A stretch of 44,278 nt of DNA from Treponema sp. Its GTDB lineage: Bacteria > Spirochaetota > Spirochaetia > Treponematales > Treponemataceae. Below, one piece after another: positions 1-8,375 of the stretch. Both the position numbers and the translations under genes were made by a program. The DNA is taken from NCBI GenBank assembly GCA_017645785.1, contig JAGCNW010000011.1, positions 1 through 44,278 on the forward strand. Reading direction: 5' to 3'. The notes beneath the pieces were generated by a model that did no database searches, was not told the origin of the DNA, and saw only the letters and a list, made by a program, of their open reading frames with translations. Positions within the stretch are counted from its first letter, which is position 1, and each line of letters opens with the position of its first letter.

Positions 1-49
1 AGACGCGCCGCCAGCGTTCGTTCTGAGCCAGGATCAAACTCTCCGTGAT
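1..49 (-). rRNA. rrs: 16S ribosomal RNA, 5' end only
   Basis: Read on the minus strand, positions 42 to 23 match the universal 5' primer site of bacterial 16S rRNA (AGAGTTTGATCCTGGCTCAG), followed by the conserved AACGAACGCTGGCGGCG segment. Taking the first base of that site as E. coli position 8 puts the mature 5' end near base 49. The rest of the gene lies beyond the window. Confidence 0.97.
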
Positions 50-236
50 TGTATCCAAGGCCCGAAGGCCTAAGAATCTTCACATAATGATTGAACCCTA
101 GCAAAATTATCGATTTTTCGAAAATTGATAGGATAAAATGACGCCGGATTTCTCCGACGATCCGCTTTCCTTACCGTTTTCTTCCCTTCCCTGCTGTTTC
201 CAAAGAACGCCGCCCTTGTTCAGAGCGGTAAGGGAG
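50..236 (-). other. Pre-16S leader with UUCG hairpin and boxA-like motif
   Basis: This transcribed leader lies between the rRNA promoter and the mature 16S end. At 58-71 the minus strand reads AGGCC-TTCG-GGCCT, a perfect UUCG tetraloop hairpin next to the mature 5' end. At about 197-209 it reads CGTTCTTTGGAAAC, which resembles the rRNA antitermination boxA (TGTTCTTTGAAA). A weak A/T palindrome lies near 100-125. The processing and antitermination roles are inferred from position. Confidence 0.55.
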
Positions 237-265
237 AATCTATCACGATTTCAAAAAAGTGTCAA
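237..265 (-). promoter_or_regulatory. rRNA operon promoter
   Basis: Minus strand: -35 TTGACA (265-260), 17-bp spacer, -10 TAGATT (242-237) with an extended TGa just upstream. The A/T-rich tract at about 270-305 resembles an UP element. The start should be near base 230, giving a leader of about 180 nt. Confidence 0.85.
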
Positions 266-327
266 GTGAAATTCCCCTTTTTTTTGAAAAATTTTGAATT
301 TTTTTCAATAAAAATTTGCGCTTAAAG

Positions 328-1557
328 TTAGCGTCCGGAAGTGATTTCTTCGAACAAGAGGCCGGAATCTATGCCGTTTATCACCGTTCCGACTGGATGG
401 CTCTTTAGCATGTTGGCGCGGCCGCCTTCCAAGTGCTCGCTTGTGATTCCATGCTTGATTGAAATGTCGGCTTCCAAAAGCGCGCTCAAGTGGTCGGCAA
501 GGCGGACAAGCTTTCCGTCAACAGGAGAGAACTCCGCGCTGTTGTATTTTTGGTTCAAGTCTTCAAAAGTGACCGCGGATTTTTTTCCGTCAATCAAAAC
601 ACGGTTTTCAAATTCGTCGCTAGTCCAGTACATCAATTCAGCGGAATAAAAATTTTCCATAAGCGGAACCAACTCGCGGCCGACGATTTCGTCCTCGATG
701 CGCTTTACGATTTGCGGAAGCGCGTCGGTGGCTTGCTTTACGGGACTAATGATGTCGCGCGTGACGGCTTCGGGCAGATCGTGAAAGAGCGCCGAGAAAA
801 AGTTGTTGTAAATTCTTTTTTGGCACATCTCGGCGCCGCATTCTTTTTGGAGGAGCGTCGTAATCGCGGCGACAAAAAAGCAGTGGCCAAGAACGCTTGT
901 GTACGGAACGCGCGGGGTTTGGTTCCACCTGCGCTGGAAACGCAACTGTTCAATCTTAAGCAAAAACTCAAAGGGCCGCTGCTTGGTCAAAAGCAATTGA
1001 AGGCCGCGCAGCTCCGAATATTTTGCAAGGCTTGCGTTAAGCTCCTTTTCTATTTTTTCGTAGCGTTCCTGCTCGTTAACAAGCTTGAGCATTTGAAGCT
1101 CGCGCATTGTCGAATACCTGTGCGCGGCGGCGTAAACGCGGCTTGTCAAAAGGTCTTCTTGCGGAATTGGAATCGACTGCGCCTTTTGGCCGATGTAAAT
1201 CGTAAACTGAGAAAAAAAATCCTTGTCTTGAATGTAAGGCCTGTATTTGTTCAAGACCCATTCGTTAAGGCGCAAAAATTCAGCGGGATATTCCGCCTTG
1301 ATCAAATCCTGGACGGGAGCCTTGATGTCGCAAAGCGCGATTTTTTTGAGCAAGTCAAAGAGTGAGGCGTTGATCATCCAGTTCCAATTGATTTTGTTGC
1401 CGGCGTCTTCCTCAAACTTTCCGATGATGTAAGCCAAAACCATTTTTTCCGCGGCCTTGTCCATCTCGACCAAGTCAAAGGGCCGGATCAAATCGTTCCA
1501 CCGCTCGATGGAAAAAGCCTCAAACATTTTTAAAATCAAATGGCTGTAGTTTGTCAT
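328..1557 (-). CDS. HD-domain protein, 5'-nucleotidase (YfbR)-like
   Basis: A 409-residue protein. Its C-terminal half carries an HD phosphohydrolase signature in the YfbR arrangement: H225, the H259-D260 pair followed by E263 and D268 (HDLPEAVTRD then PVK), and a late Asp in LADHLSA (D355). YfbR-type enzymes dephosphorylate deoxynucleoside monophosphates. The N-terminal ~210 residues are mostly helical, charged and not recognised. The ATG overlaps the stop of the upstream permease (ATGA), so the gene is probably translated with the nucleoside importer, which fits a nucleotide-salvage role. Substrate is inferred. It is longer than stand-alone YfbR (about 200 aa). Confidence 0.75.
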   Translation of the reverse strand: MTNYSHLILKMFEAFSIERWNDLIRPFDLVEMDKAAEKMVLAYIIGKFEEDAGNKINWNWMINASLFDLLKKIALCDIKAPVQDLIKAEYPAEFLRLNEWVLNKYRPYIQDKDFFSQFTIYIGQKAQSIPIPQEDLLTSRVYAAAHRYSTMRELQMLKLVNEQERYEKIEKELNASLAKYSELRGLQLLLTKQRPFEFLLKIEQLRFQRRWNQTPRVPYTSVLGHCFFVAAITTLLQKECGAEMCQKRIYNNFFSALFHDLPEAVTRDIISPVKQATDALPQIVKRIEDEIVGRELVPLMENFYSAELMYWTSDEFENRVLIDGKKSAVTFEDLNQKYNSAEFSPVDGKLVRLADHLSALLEADISIKHGITSEHLEGGRANMLKSHPVGTVINGIDSGLLFEEITSGR

Positions 1558-2462
1558 GAACCCCTCGTTACATACGGCTTTCCGTCAGCCGCGGGAGCGT
1601 AGTTCTTTCCGCTAAAGATTACAAGAGCCAACAAGGTTATCGCGTAGGGAACGATATTAAACACTTCCGTCGGGAGGAACTGCGTAAGGCGCGGAAAAAA
1701 ATCGTGCGCCAAAACTGCCAGAGCGGACGCAAGGCCGAACAAGAATGTCGAGCCAACGATTCCCAAAGGCTTCCAACGCCCAAAAGCCACCGCCGCCAGC
1801 GCGATAAAGCCCGTGCCGTTAACGGTGTTGCTTGTAAACTGAATCGACTCAGTCAAAACCATGCAGCCGCCCGCAAGGCCCGCCAAAAAGCCCGAGGCCA
1901 ATGTCGCGAACCAGCGCATTCCAAAAATGTTCACGCCAACGCTGGCGGCGGCGTTTGGGTGCTCGCCGCAAGCGCGAAGACGCAAGCCAAACGGCGTTTT
2001 GTAAAGAACGAACCAAGCGATTAAGATTACGGCGGCGGCGATCCACAAGGTTGGATAAAAGCCCGTCGCGTCGGGAAGCATTCCCATTTTAAATGGCAAG
2101 GTTCTGTCCGCGTGGAAAAATATTTGGCTGAAGAAAATCGTTATTCCGCTAGAAAGCAAGTTGATTCCAGTTCCGCTTATCGTTTGGTCAGCGTTCAAGT
2201 TGATGGCGGCGTAAGCGTGAACCGTTGTAAAAATTGTCGCTATAACCGCTCCGGCAATAAGAGCCACCGCCAAATCCCAACGGCCATATCCCGCAGACTC
2301 CATAAAAAAGTGAACGGTGGCCGCGGCAAAAGCGCCGATTCCCATAAGGCCTTCGAGCGCGATGTTTACGACTCCCGCCCTTTCGCAAATCATTCCGCCG
2401 GCAGCGGCAATAAGCAAGGGGGCGACGATCATCAATATAGAAGGAAGGCTTGAAAAAATCAT
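1554..2462 (-). CDS. pnrE: Nucleoside ABC transporter permease 2 (PnrE/NupC-like)
   Basis: Hydrophobic permease of the branched-chain/sugar class used by BMP-family nucleoside importers. It begins MIFSSLPSILMIVAPLLIAA and contains the family motif GGMICERAGVVNIALEGLMG, followed by several further membrane helices. I place the start at 2462 rather than the longer open frame at 2504, because this ATG overlaps the preceding permease stop in an ATGA, as at the other junctions here; the 14-residue extension is Arg/Lys-rich and unlikely. About 302 residues. It should pair with the permease encoded upstream. Confidence 0.88.
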   Translation of the reverse strand: MIFSSLPSILMIVAPLLIAAAGGMICERAGVVNIALEGLMGIGAFAAATVHFFMESAGYGRWDLAVALIAGAVIATIFTTVHAYAAINLNADQTISGTGINLLSSGITIFFSQIFFHADRTLPFKMGMLPDATGFYPTLWIAAAVILIAWFVLYKTPFGLRLRACGEHPNAAASVGVNIFGMRWFATLASGFLAGLAGGCMVLTESIQFTSNTVNGTGFIALAAVAFGRWKPLGIVGSTFLFGLASALAVLAHDFFPRLTQFLPTEVFNIVPYAITLLALVIFSGKNYAPAADGKPYVTRGS

Positions 2463-3583
2463 TGGGCGCCTCCCAGCTTTTGGCCGGCTTTTTTGGCGCG
2501 CCAAGCGAAGAAGAGCCTGAAGCCTGTCTTGAGCGCGATGAAAACAACGACCAAGCCTTGGATGATGAATGTGATTTCTTTTGGAATGTTGTTTGTCTGC
2601 ATAAGGGACTGCGACGCTTGCAAGAGGCCGAACAAGAGGCCGGCCAAGGCGGTTCCTTGCGCCGTGCAGTTTCCTACAAGCGCGACGGCCATTCCAGTAA
2701 AGCCGTAGTTGTCCATGCCGGTGATTACGCGGCCGTACCTAAAGGATCCGAGCGCCACAACTCCGCCTCCAACTCCGGCAAAGGCTCCGGATATAGCCAT
2801 CGCGGCAACAATGCTCGCGACGACAGGAATGCCCGCGGCCCTAGCAGCGTCCTTGTTAAAGCCGGTGGATCGCATTGCAAAACCGGCCTTGGTCTTTTCC
2901 ATAATTATATAGTAAACAAGTATTCCCGCGACGCACAAAAAGATGCCCGCGTTGAGGTTTGAGTTGTTGAAAAGCTTTGACAAAAAGACCACTTTAAGGG
3001 AGGCTGTCGCCGGAAAGTTGGGCGTCTTAAAGGTGTTTGAGCCGGGAATGGCGAGCGTCACGATTCTGGAAAGGTAAAGCGCGATGTAGTTGAGCATGAT
3101 CGTGGAGACGACTTCGGAAACTTCAAAGCGGGCTTTGAACCAGCCGACAACGCCGCCCCAAATGGCTCCGCCGATTGTGGCCAAGACCAGGGCGAGAGCC
3201 ACTTGCAAGACCGAAACTTGCGGAAAGTACAAGGCGCCCAATTGCGCGATTGTCATTCCGATTATGTACTGGCCCTCCCCTCCAACATTGAAAAGGCCTA
3301 CGCGCGAGGCGAAGGCCATCGCAAAGCCGCAAAAGACAAAGGGGACAGAATAATTGAGCCACTCGCCGATGTAGCGGGGATTCCACTTGCCGTTGTTAAG
3401 ATTAAAGCCAGTCATCGACTGAAAGAGCGCCTTGTACATTCCGCCGGGATTGCGGCCGACCAAGGCGATCAATATCGTCGCGAACAAAAAGCCCAAGATT
3501 ATTACCAAGACGCTTATGGCGGCGTCAGACTTAATCAAAGAGTTGTAAACCGAGAGGGGCTTCTTTTGTATTTTTTGGTTCAT
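2459..3583 (-). CDS. pnrD: Nucleoside ABC transporter permease 1 (PnrD/NupB-like)
   Basis: A 374-residue permease with about eight to ten predicted membrane segments and the GLFNVGGEGQYIIG motif typical of this permease family. The long N-terminal segment (first TM around residues 22-45, then GRNPGGMYKALFQ) matches the larger of the two permeases in BMP-type importers. Its ATG overlaps the ATPase stop by 4 bp and its stop overlaps the next permease ATG by 4 bp, so translation is tightly coupled. In T. pallidum the homologous system (PnrA-E) imports purine nucleosides; the same substrate is likely here but not shown. Confidence 0.88.
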   Translation of the reverse strand: MNQKIQKKPLSVYNSLIKSDAAISVLVIILGFLFATILIALVGRNPGGMYKALFQSMTGFNLNNGKWNPRYIGEWLNYSVPFVFCGFAMAFASRVGLFNVGGEGQYIIGMTIAQLGALYFPQVSVLQVALALVLATIGGAIWGGVVGWFKARFEVSEVVSTIMLNYIALYLSRIVTLAIPGSNTFKTPNFPATASLKVVFLSKLFNNSNLNAGIFLCVAGILVYYIIMEKTKAGFAMRSTGFNKDAARAAGIPVVASIVAAMAISGAFAGVGGGVVALGSFRYGRVITGMDNYGFTGMAVALVGNCTAQGTALAGLLFGLLQASQSLMQTNNIPKEITFIIQGLVVVFIALKTGFRLFFAWRAKKAGQKLGGAQ

Positions 3584-5124
3584 GCGCCCTCCTCCAAAAA
3601 TGATTTTCCTGCCATCATCATTCCTATCTGGCGTTCGTCAACTTCGCCGGCCTTGTAGGTTCCTACAATCTTTCCTTTTGAGATTGTGGCGATTCTGTCG
3701 CAAAGGTTCATGATTTCGTCAAGCTCAAAGCTGACCAAAAGAACGGCCTTGCCAGCGTCGCGCTCGGCGATTATTTTTTTTCTGATGAATTCTATCGCGC
3801 CAACGTCAAGGCCACGGGTTGGCTGGGCAAAAATCAAAAGGCTCGCGCCCATGCTAAGCTCGCGCGCGATGATCAGCTTTTGCTGGTTTCCGCCCGACAT
3901 GGCGCCGGATTCCGCTCCGCCTTCGCCGCCGCGAATGTCAAACGCCTTGGATAAATCCTCGCCGTTTTTTTCCATCGCGGCCTTGTCCAAAAATATTTTG
4001 TTTTTGACAAAGGGCTCTTTATAGTAATTTTTGAGGGCGGCGTTTTCTCCGACAGTGAATTCCGACACAAGCCCATAGCGGCGGCGGTCCTCGCTTACGT
4101 GCGCCATTCCGGCCTCTATGCGGTCTCGGATTGAAAGGCTTGTTATGTCCTTCCCGTTGAATATTATCTTTCCAGAATGGGCTTTTGTCAGGCCGGTCAA
4201 GGCCGCGACAAGCTCGCTTTGGCCGTTTCCGTCAACGCCCGCCACGCCAAGAACCTCGCCCGCGCGGACTTCCAGGCTTAGGTTGTCAACGGCCGTGATG
4301 CCGCGCGAATTTTGGACGCAGAGATTTTGGACTTGCAAAACGATTCCGCCCGCTTTTGGAGCGGCTTTTTCTATATGGAAGTTCACGGCGCGGCCAACCA
4401 TAAGCTCGGCAAGCTTTTCTTCGCTGGTTGAGGCCACGTCGACTGTGTCTATCATTTTTCCCCGCCGCAAAATCGAGCAGCGCTCGGCGACGGCCTTTAT
4501 TTCGTTAAGCTTGTGGGTGATGAGCAAAATCGTCTTTCCCTCTTTTTGGAGAAGGCGGATTATGTCCATAAGCTCGTCTATTTCTTGAGGAGTGAGGACG
4601 GCCGTTGGCTCGTCAAAAATAATTATGTCGGCCTTGCGGTAAAGGACTTTGAGGATTTCCACCCTCTGCTGCATTCCAACTGTTATGTCTTGAATTTTTT
4701 CGTCTGGCTTGACCTTAAGCCCGTACAAGTCGCTAAGGGCCTGGACTTCTTTTTTGGCGCGCTTTAAGTCGAGCAAGCCAAAGGCTGTCTTTGGCTCGGC
4801 GCCAAGAACAATGTTTTCCGCGACAGTGTAGTTTTCAACCAGCTTAAAGTGCTGATGAACCATTCCGATTCCCAAAGCGGTCGCGTCGTTAGGATTTTTT
4901 AAATGGACTTCTTTTTGATTGATTTTTATCACGCCAGAATCCGGCGTGTAGGAGCCGAACAGAACCGACATGAGAGTGCTCTTGCCGGCTCCGTTCTCCC
5001 CCAAAAGGGCGTGGACTTCGTTCTTTTTAACGCGCAGCGTTACGTTGTCGTTGGCCAGAACATGCGGGAATCGCTTTGTGATTCCCAGCATTTCCACGGC
5101 CCATTCAGGACTCTGGCTTTCCAT
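3580..5124 (-). CDS. pnrC: Nucleoside ABC transporter ATPase, two nucleotide-binding domains
   Basis: A 514-residue tandem ABC ATPase of the sugar/nucleoside-import class. The first domain has Walker A GENGAGKST near residue 42 and Walker B IIIFDEPTAVL. The second has a degenerate Walker A (GVDGNGQSE), signature SGGNQQK and LIFAQPTRGLD. Asymmetric domains with a degenerate second P-loop are normal in this subfamily. The start ATG shares one base with the lipoprotein stop (TAATG), and the end overlaps the permease ATG. Confidence 0.92.
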   Translation of the reverse strand: MESQSPEWAVEMLGITKRFPHVLANDNVTLRVKKNEVHALLGENGAGKSTLMSVLFGSYTPDSGVIKINQKEVHLKNPNDATALGIGMVHQHFKLVENYTVAENIVLGAEPKTAFGLLDLKRAKKEVQALSDLYGLKVKPDEKIQDITVGMQQRVEILKVLYRKADIIIFDEPTAVLTPQEIDELMDIIRLLQKEGKTILLITHKLNEIKAVAERCSILRRGKMIDTVDVASTSEEKLAELMVGRAVNFHIEKAAPKAGGIVLQVQNLCVQNSRGITAVDNLSLEVRAGEVLGVAGVDGNGQSELVAALTGLTKAHSGKIIFNGKDITSLSIRDRIEAGMAHVSEDRRRYGLVSEFTVGENAALKNYYKEPFVKNKIFLDKAAMEKNGEDLSKAFDIRGGEGGAESGAMSGGNQQKLIIARELSMGASLLIFAQPTRGLDVGAIEFIRKKIIAERDAGKAVLLVSFELDEIMNLCDRIATISKGKIVGTYKAGEVDERQIGMMMAGKSFLEEGA

Positions 5125-6230
5125 TAGTCATCGATGGCGCCAAGGCCTTCGGGAGCGACGCCCGCGGCCAAAGCTTCTTTGTATGTAGGAATAATCTTAA
5201 CAGCGCCGGAGATGATGTCTTTCTTGGCGGCTTCGATCGCGTCAACAACCTTTACGCCCAAGTCCTTGTTGGCTTTTGAGTAGTCAACGCCGTCGTCTTT
5301 GAGAGCCAAGTTTACAACGCCGCCGGAGAATGTTCCGCTGGCGATTTCATTCAAAGCCATCAAAGTGGAAGTCTCGACGCGCTTGATCATAGAAGTGAGA
5401 ACGGCTGACTTTCCTTCGGCGTAAACGCCGTCAGCGTATTGGTCGGAGTCAACGCCAATGGCCCAAACGTTCTTTCCGGCATACTGCATTTCCTTGGCCT
5501 GAGCGATGGTTCCGTTTCCGGTTCCGCCGGCGGCAGAGAAGATGGCGTAAATGCCCATGTTGAACCAGTTCTTGGCTTGTGTCTTGGCCAATTCGGGCTT
5601 TCCCCAGTCGTTGGCGTAGTAGTCGAAAATTTCGGCGTTGGGAGAAACAGCCTTGATTCCCTGAATGTATCCCATCTCAAATTTTGTGATTGTGGCTCCC
5701 GGAACTCCTCCGATAAAGCCGAACTTGGGATTGGCGATTCCGTCAGCCTGAGCCTTGTAAGCAGCGGCAAGGCCGACAAGGTACGAGCCTTCTTCTTCGT
5801 GGAAAACGTATTCCTTAACGTTGGGGCGGCCTACCCAGTCAACGTCAACGATCATGTACTTTTGGTCAGGATACTGGTCGGCGATTTCTGTGATCGCGTC
5901 GGCAAAAGTAAAGCCCGTCGCGCAAATAAGGTCGTAGCCTTCGTCAGACAACTGCTTGAGCGTGGGCAAATACTGGTCCTGAGTTTGGCAAGTTACGATG
6001 TCGTAAAGGTCTCCGCGGCTTTTGGCGTTCTCTACGCTTTCACCGTAGAACTCAACAATTCCGCGCCATGCGGCGGCGTTGAAAGACTTGTCGTCGATTC
6101 CAGTGGCGTCCGTTACAAGGCGAATTGTGGGGCGGCCATCAGAAGACTTTTTGCCGGCCTGCTTTTTTGAGCATCCGAACAAAACAGACGCAAAAACGGC
6201 GGCCAAAACTAAAATTGAAAGTTTTTTCAT
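5124..6230 (-). CDS. pnrA: BMP-family nucleoside-binding lipoprotein (PnrA/TmpC-like)
   Basis: Substrate-binding component of the ABC importer. Signal peptide with a spirochaete-style lipobox ending ASVLFGC (Cys about residue 20), then a Lys/Ser-rich linker and a periplasmic-binding fold with BMP-family landmarks: DDKSFN near residue 46, FGFIGGVPG, and VDSDQY. 368 residues is normal for the family. SD GGAGGA at 6241-6246 lies 10 nt before ATG. First gene of the importer operon. Homologous treponemal PnrA binds purine nucleosides. Confidence 0.93.
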   Translation of the reverse strand: MKKLSILVLAAVFASVLFGCSKKQAGKKSSDGRPTIRLVTDATGIDDKSFNAAAWRGIVEFYGESVENAKSRGDLYDIVTCQTQDQYLPTLKQLSDEGYDLICATGFTFADAITEIADQYPDQKYMIVDVDWVGRPNVKEYVFHEEEGSYLVGLAAAYKAQADGIANPKFGFIGGVPGATITKFEMGYIQGIKAVSPNAEIFDYYANDWGKPELAKTQAKNWFNMGIYAIFSAAGGTGNGTIAQAKEMQYAGKNVWAIGVDSDQYADGVYAEGKSAVLTSMIKRVETSTLMALNEIASGTFSGGVVNLALKDDGVDYSKANKDLGVKVVDAIEAAKKDIISGAVKIIPTYKEALAAGVAPEGLGAIDD

Positions 6231-6263
6231 TTAATATGGATCCTCCATGAAAAATATGCTGAC

Positions 6264-6292
6264 ATTATATATCGCATCGCCGCCTTTTGCAA
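6264..6292 (-). promoter_or_regulatory. Promoter of the nucleoside importer operon
   Basis: Minus strand: TTGCAA (6292-6287), 17 bp, TATAAT (6269-6264). Transcription should start near 6257, giving a leader of about 27 nt with a GGAGGA SD. It is back-to-back with the plus-strand promoter at 6307-6335. Confidence 0.8.
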
Positions 6293-6306
6293 TAGCGGAA
6301 CAAGTA

Positions 6307-6335
6307 TTGCATTTTTTCTTTCCATACTATATAAT
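6307..6335 (+). promoter_or_regulatory. Promoter for the DUF5312-like gene, leaderless type
   Basis: TTGCAT (6307-6312), 17 bp, TATAAT (6330-6335). The ATG at 6345 is only 9 nt past the -10, so the predicted mRNA has about 2 nt of leader; no SD is visible. Confidence 0.8.
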
Positions 6336-6344
6336 TGTTTAATT

Positions 6345-7859
6345 ATGGCAGAATCACAAAGTTTTTTTGCAAAGTTGTTCTCATCCATCTTTAAATCAGA
6401 TGATCCCGACGCCGAAAAAAAGCGCCGCATTAAGCAAATCGCCAAGAACCTTACAAAGGCAAAATATCATTTTTACAAAAACGACGAGGTTCTGCCTGCG
6501 TTCGCAAAATTGCTTTACGACATTTACAAGGCGATTTTCCCCGCAAAGGCCATGTTCATGGCGCAAGAAAACCCGAACCGTCTCAAAGCCATGGCCGTCA
6601 ACTATTCCCTCAGCGAAAAAGAGCATCAGCTCATAGACTCACTGACAGAAGAAGGAATCAAGGAGGCGGCGCAAAACACTCCTATTGAACAATTGGAAGC
6701 CCAAGTCCACCAAAACATCGACCTCTTCCTCCAAGTTTTCAACGGAGAAAAAATCGCCCGCATAGAGGCCCTTTACAGAAAGCTGATGATTTTCAAAAGC
6801 TTCTGCTCTTTTGACTTTTACTTTACCCTCAAAAAATTCGACTCCTCTCTAAAAGAAGGCGAATTTACAAGCGTTCCCCGCTTTGAAAAAATCAACGCCG
6901 AATACATCAGCGAAGACCTCAAGGACTTTTTGGCGGTGGCCTGGATTTTGCCCGAGCGCGAAGACTGGACCGACATGATGAAGTTCTTTAAGGAAACAAA
7001 GGGAACGGAGCCAGTAACCCTTAACTTGTGGAACAAGATTTGCAACAAAATCAATTCTATCCGCCTTAGCCGCGTGTTCGAAATGATGATTCAGGTCATT
7101 ACAAAAGACCCCAACTACATTCCGGACTTCTCATACAACGAAGAGCCGATTGTAGACAACTTTATCGACAAGACAAGAAACGACGCCGAAAAGACTTTGA
7201 ACTCCCTTATTTTGGCGCAGCAAAACAACAAGATTGACGGAATTTTGGAACAGATTTTTGGAACGACTTCAATCGAGCGCCTCACAAACTACACGGCCAC
7301 AAATTCGGCGGTTTATGAGCGCAAGGGCTTGGGCACCTTTGATTATGTCCAGCCGCTCAACTACTTCAAGGCCTTTTTGCTTGACTTTGTAAAAAAAGAC
7401 GTGCGCGAATTTTCCGACTTGGTTTTGGTCCGCGGAACGTGGTCAACCCAAGCGCTTTCGGCTCCGATGTCAAACGCCTACCACGCGCTTTTGGAAACAA
7501 GCGACACAATCTTGGCCTTTGACGCAAAAATCGCCGAAGACGCCGAAATCGGAAGCAGAATCAAAACCCACATGCCCAGGGCCGAGCGCGACAAGGAAGC
7601 AAAGAGCATCATCGGCACTTTGATCGGCGACCTAAACGACGAAGCCAAGGAAATGCTTGTCGACGGAACGAAGAACTTGATTACAATCGCCAAGACTACA
7701 AAAACTCTCTTGGAAGACTACGCAAAGCCAAAGGGAGAGGTAATCATAAACTGGAAGGAATTGGACAAGTTCGCCGACCACCCGATTAAGGAATTGGGCG
7801 TAGGCGTTTACAAGCACATTTACTTGTTCGTCCAGTTGATGCAAAACTGCCTTAAGTAG
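6345..7859 (+). CDS. Spirochaetal protein of unknown function (DUF5312-like)
   Basis: A 504-residue soluble protein with no signal peptide or TM segment. It is rich in charged helices and aromatic residues, and I see no catalytic motif. I recognise it only as resembling a conserved spirochaete family (DUF5312), an assignment from memory. The start at 6345 is supported by a consensus promoter ending 9 nt before it. The TAG stop is the first three bases of the palindromic element at 7857. Divergent from the nucleoside importer; nothing in the sequence links the two functionally. Confidence 0.75.
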   Translation: MAESQSFFAKLFSSIFKSDDPDAEKKRRIKQIAKNLTKAKYHFYKNDEVLPAFAKLLYDIYKAIFPAKAMFMAQENPNRLKAMAVNYSLSEKEHQLIDSLTEEGIKEAAQNTPIEQLEAQVHQNIDLFLQVFNGEKIARIEALYRKLMIFKSFCSFDFYFTLKKFDSSLKEGEFTSVPRFEKINAEYISEDLKDFLAVAWILPEREDWTDMMKFFKETKGTEPVTLNLWNKICNKINSIRLSRVFEMMIQVITKDPNYIPDFSYNEEPIVDNFIDKTRNDAEKTLNSLILAQQNNKIDGILEQIFGTTSIERLTNYTATNSAVYERKGLGTFDYVQPLNYFKAFLLDFVKKDVREFSDLVLVRGTWSTQALSAPMSNAYHALLETSDTILAFDAKIAEDAEIGSRIKTHMPRAERDKEAKSIIGTLIGDLNDEAKEMLVDGTKNLITIAKTTKTLLEDYAKPKGEVIINWKELDKFADHPIKELGVGVYKHIYLFVQLMQNCLK

Positions 7860-7937
7860 GAACGGTCAAGGCACGCTTCGCTCAAGGCCTTGACTCGTTC
7901 CTTTTGCGGCGCGAATAAAATTATCGCGCCGCAATAG
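7857..7937 (+). repeat. TAGGAACG palindromic element, copy 1 (terminator-like)
   Basis: Two hairpins in series. The first pairs GGAACG/GTCAAGGC with GCCTTGAC/CGTTCC and is followed by TTTT. The second pairs GCGGCGCGA with TCGCGCCGC around AT-rich bases. The element ends GCAATAG. Its first three bases are the stop codon of the upstream gene. Related copies are at 23794 and 43502. The first hairpin with its U-tract should act as an intrinsic terminator; the convergent thioesterase gene begins its stop codon just after it. Confidence 0.85.
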
Positions 7938-8339
7938 TCACTTCTCCGGGTACAAGCCGGGAACCAAGAATTCTTGGGGCATCTTTGAAGGCCTGCCCTG
8001 GGTTGTGACTGTTGCCCAAGTGACGTCGGCTTCGGCGCAAACTGTTCCGTCTTCCTTTCTAATGACTTGTCGAAGGGTTCCCCTAACCGCTCCTGTCTCA
8101 ATCGGCCAAGCGTCGATGTAAAGCTTGTCCATCAAAAAGGCGGAAGCCTTGTAATGAATGTCGATGTGGGTGATGTAAATGTAATAGCCGGCGGCCATCA
8201 TTTTTTTGTAGTCAAAGCCGATTCCGTTCAAAAACTGCATTCTTCCATATTCAAGATAGTTGACGTAGACGGCGTTGTTGACGTGGCCGTAAGAATCGCA
8301 CTCGTAAGTGCGGACTATAAGGTCTGATGTAATTTTCAT
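7938..8339 (-). CDS. Acyl-CoA thioesterase, hotdog fold (YbgC/4HBT-like)
   Basis: A 133-residue hotdog-fold protein. The N-terminal block ECDSYGHVNNAVYVNYLEYGR has the Asp and HVNN spacing of the 4-hydroxybenzoyl-CoA thioesterase/YbgC family, where the Asp is catalytic. Such enzymes hydrolyse acyl-CoA or acyl-ACP thioesters; the substrate cannot be read here. The start at 8339 has no SD and lies 7 nt from a -10, predicting a leaderless mRNA. Convergent with the DUF5312-like gene across the palindromic element. Confidence 0.85.
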   Translation of the reverse strand: MKITSDLIVRTYECDSYGHVNNAVYVNYLEYGRMQFLNGIGFDYKKMMAAGYYIYITHIDIHYKASAFLMDKLYIDAWPIETGAVRGTLRQVIRKEDGTVCAEADVTWATVTTQGRPSKMPQEFLVPGLYPEK

Positions 8340-8346
8340 ATAAAAG

Positions 8347-8375
8347 ATTTTATCAAAAAACTAGGACTTGTTCAA
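8347..8375 (-). promoter_or_regulatory. Thioesterase promoter, leaderless type
   Basis: Minus strand TTGAAC (8375-8370), 17 bp, TAAAAT (8352-8347) preceded by TGa. The ATG follows 7 nt later. The promoter overlaps the last codons and stop of the upstream gene. Confidence 0.7.

Noticed and set aside
5439..6170. 243-codon plus-strand ORF opposite pnrA
   Set aside because: Antisense shadow of a well-supported lipoprotein gene.
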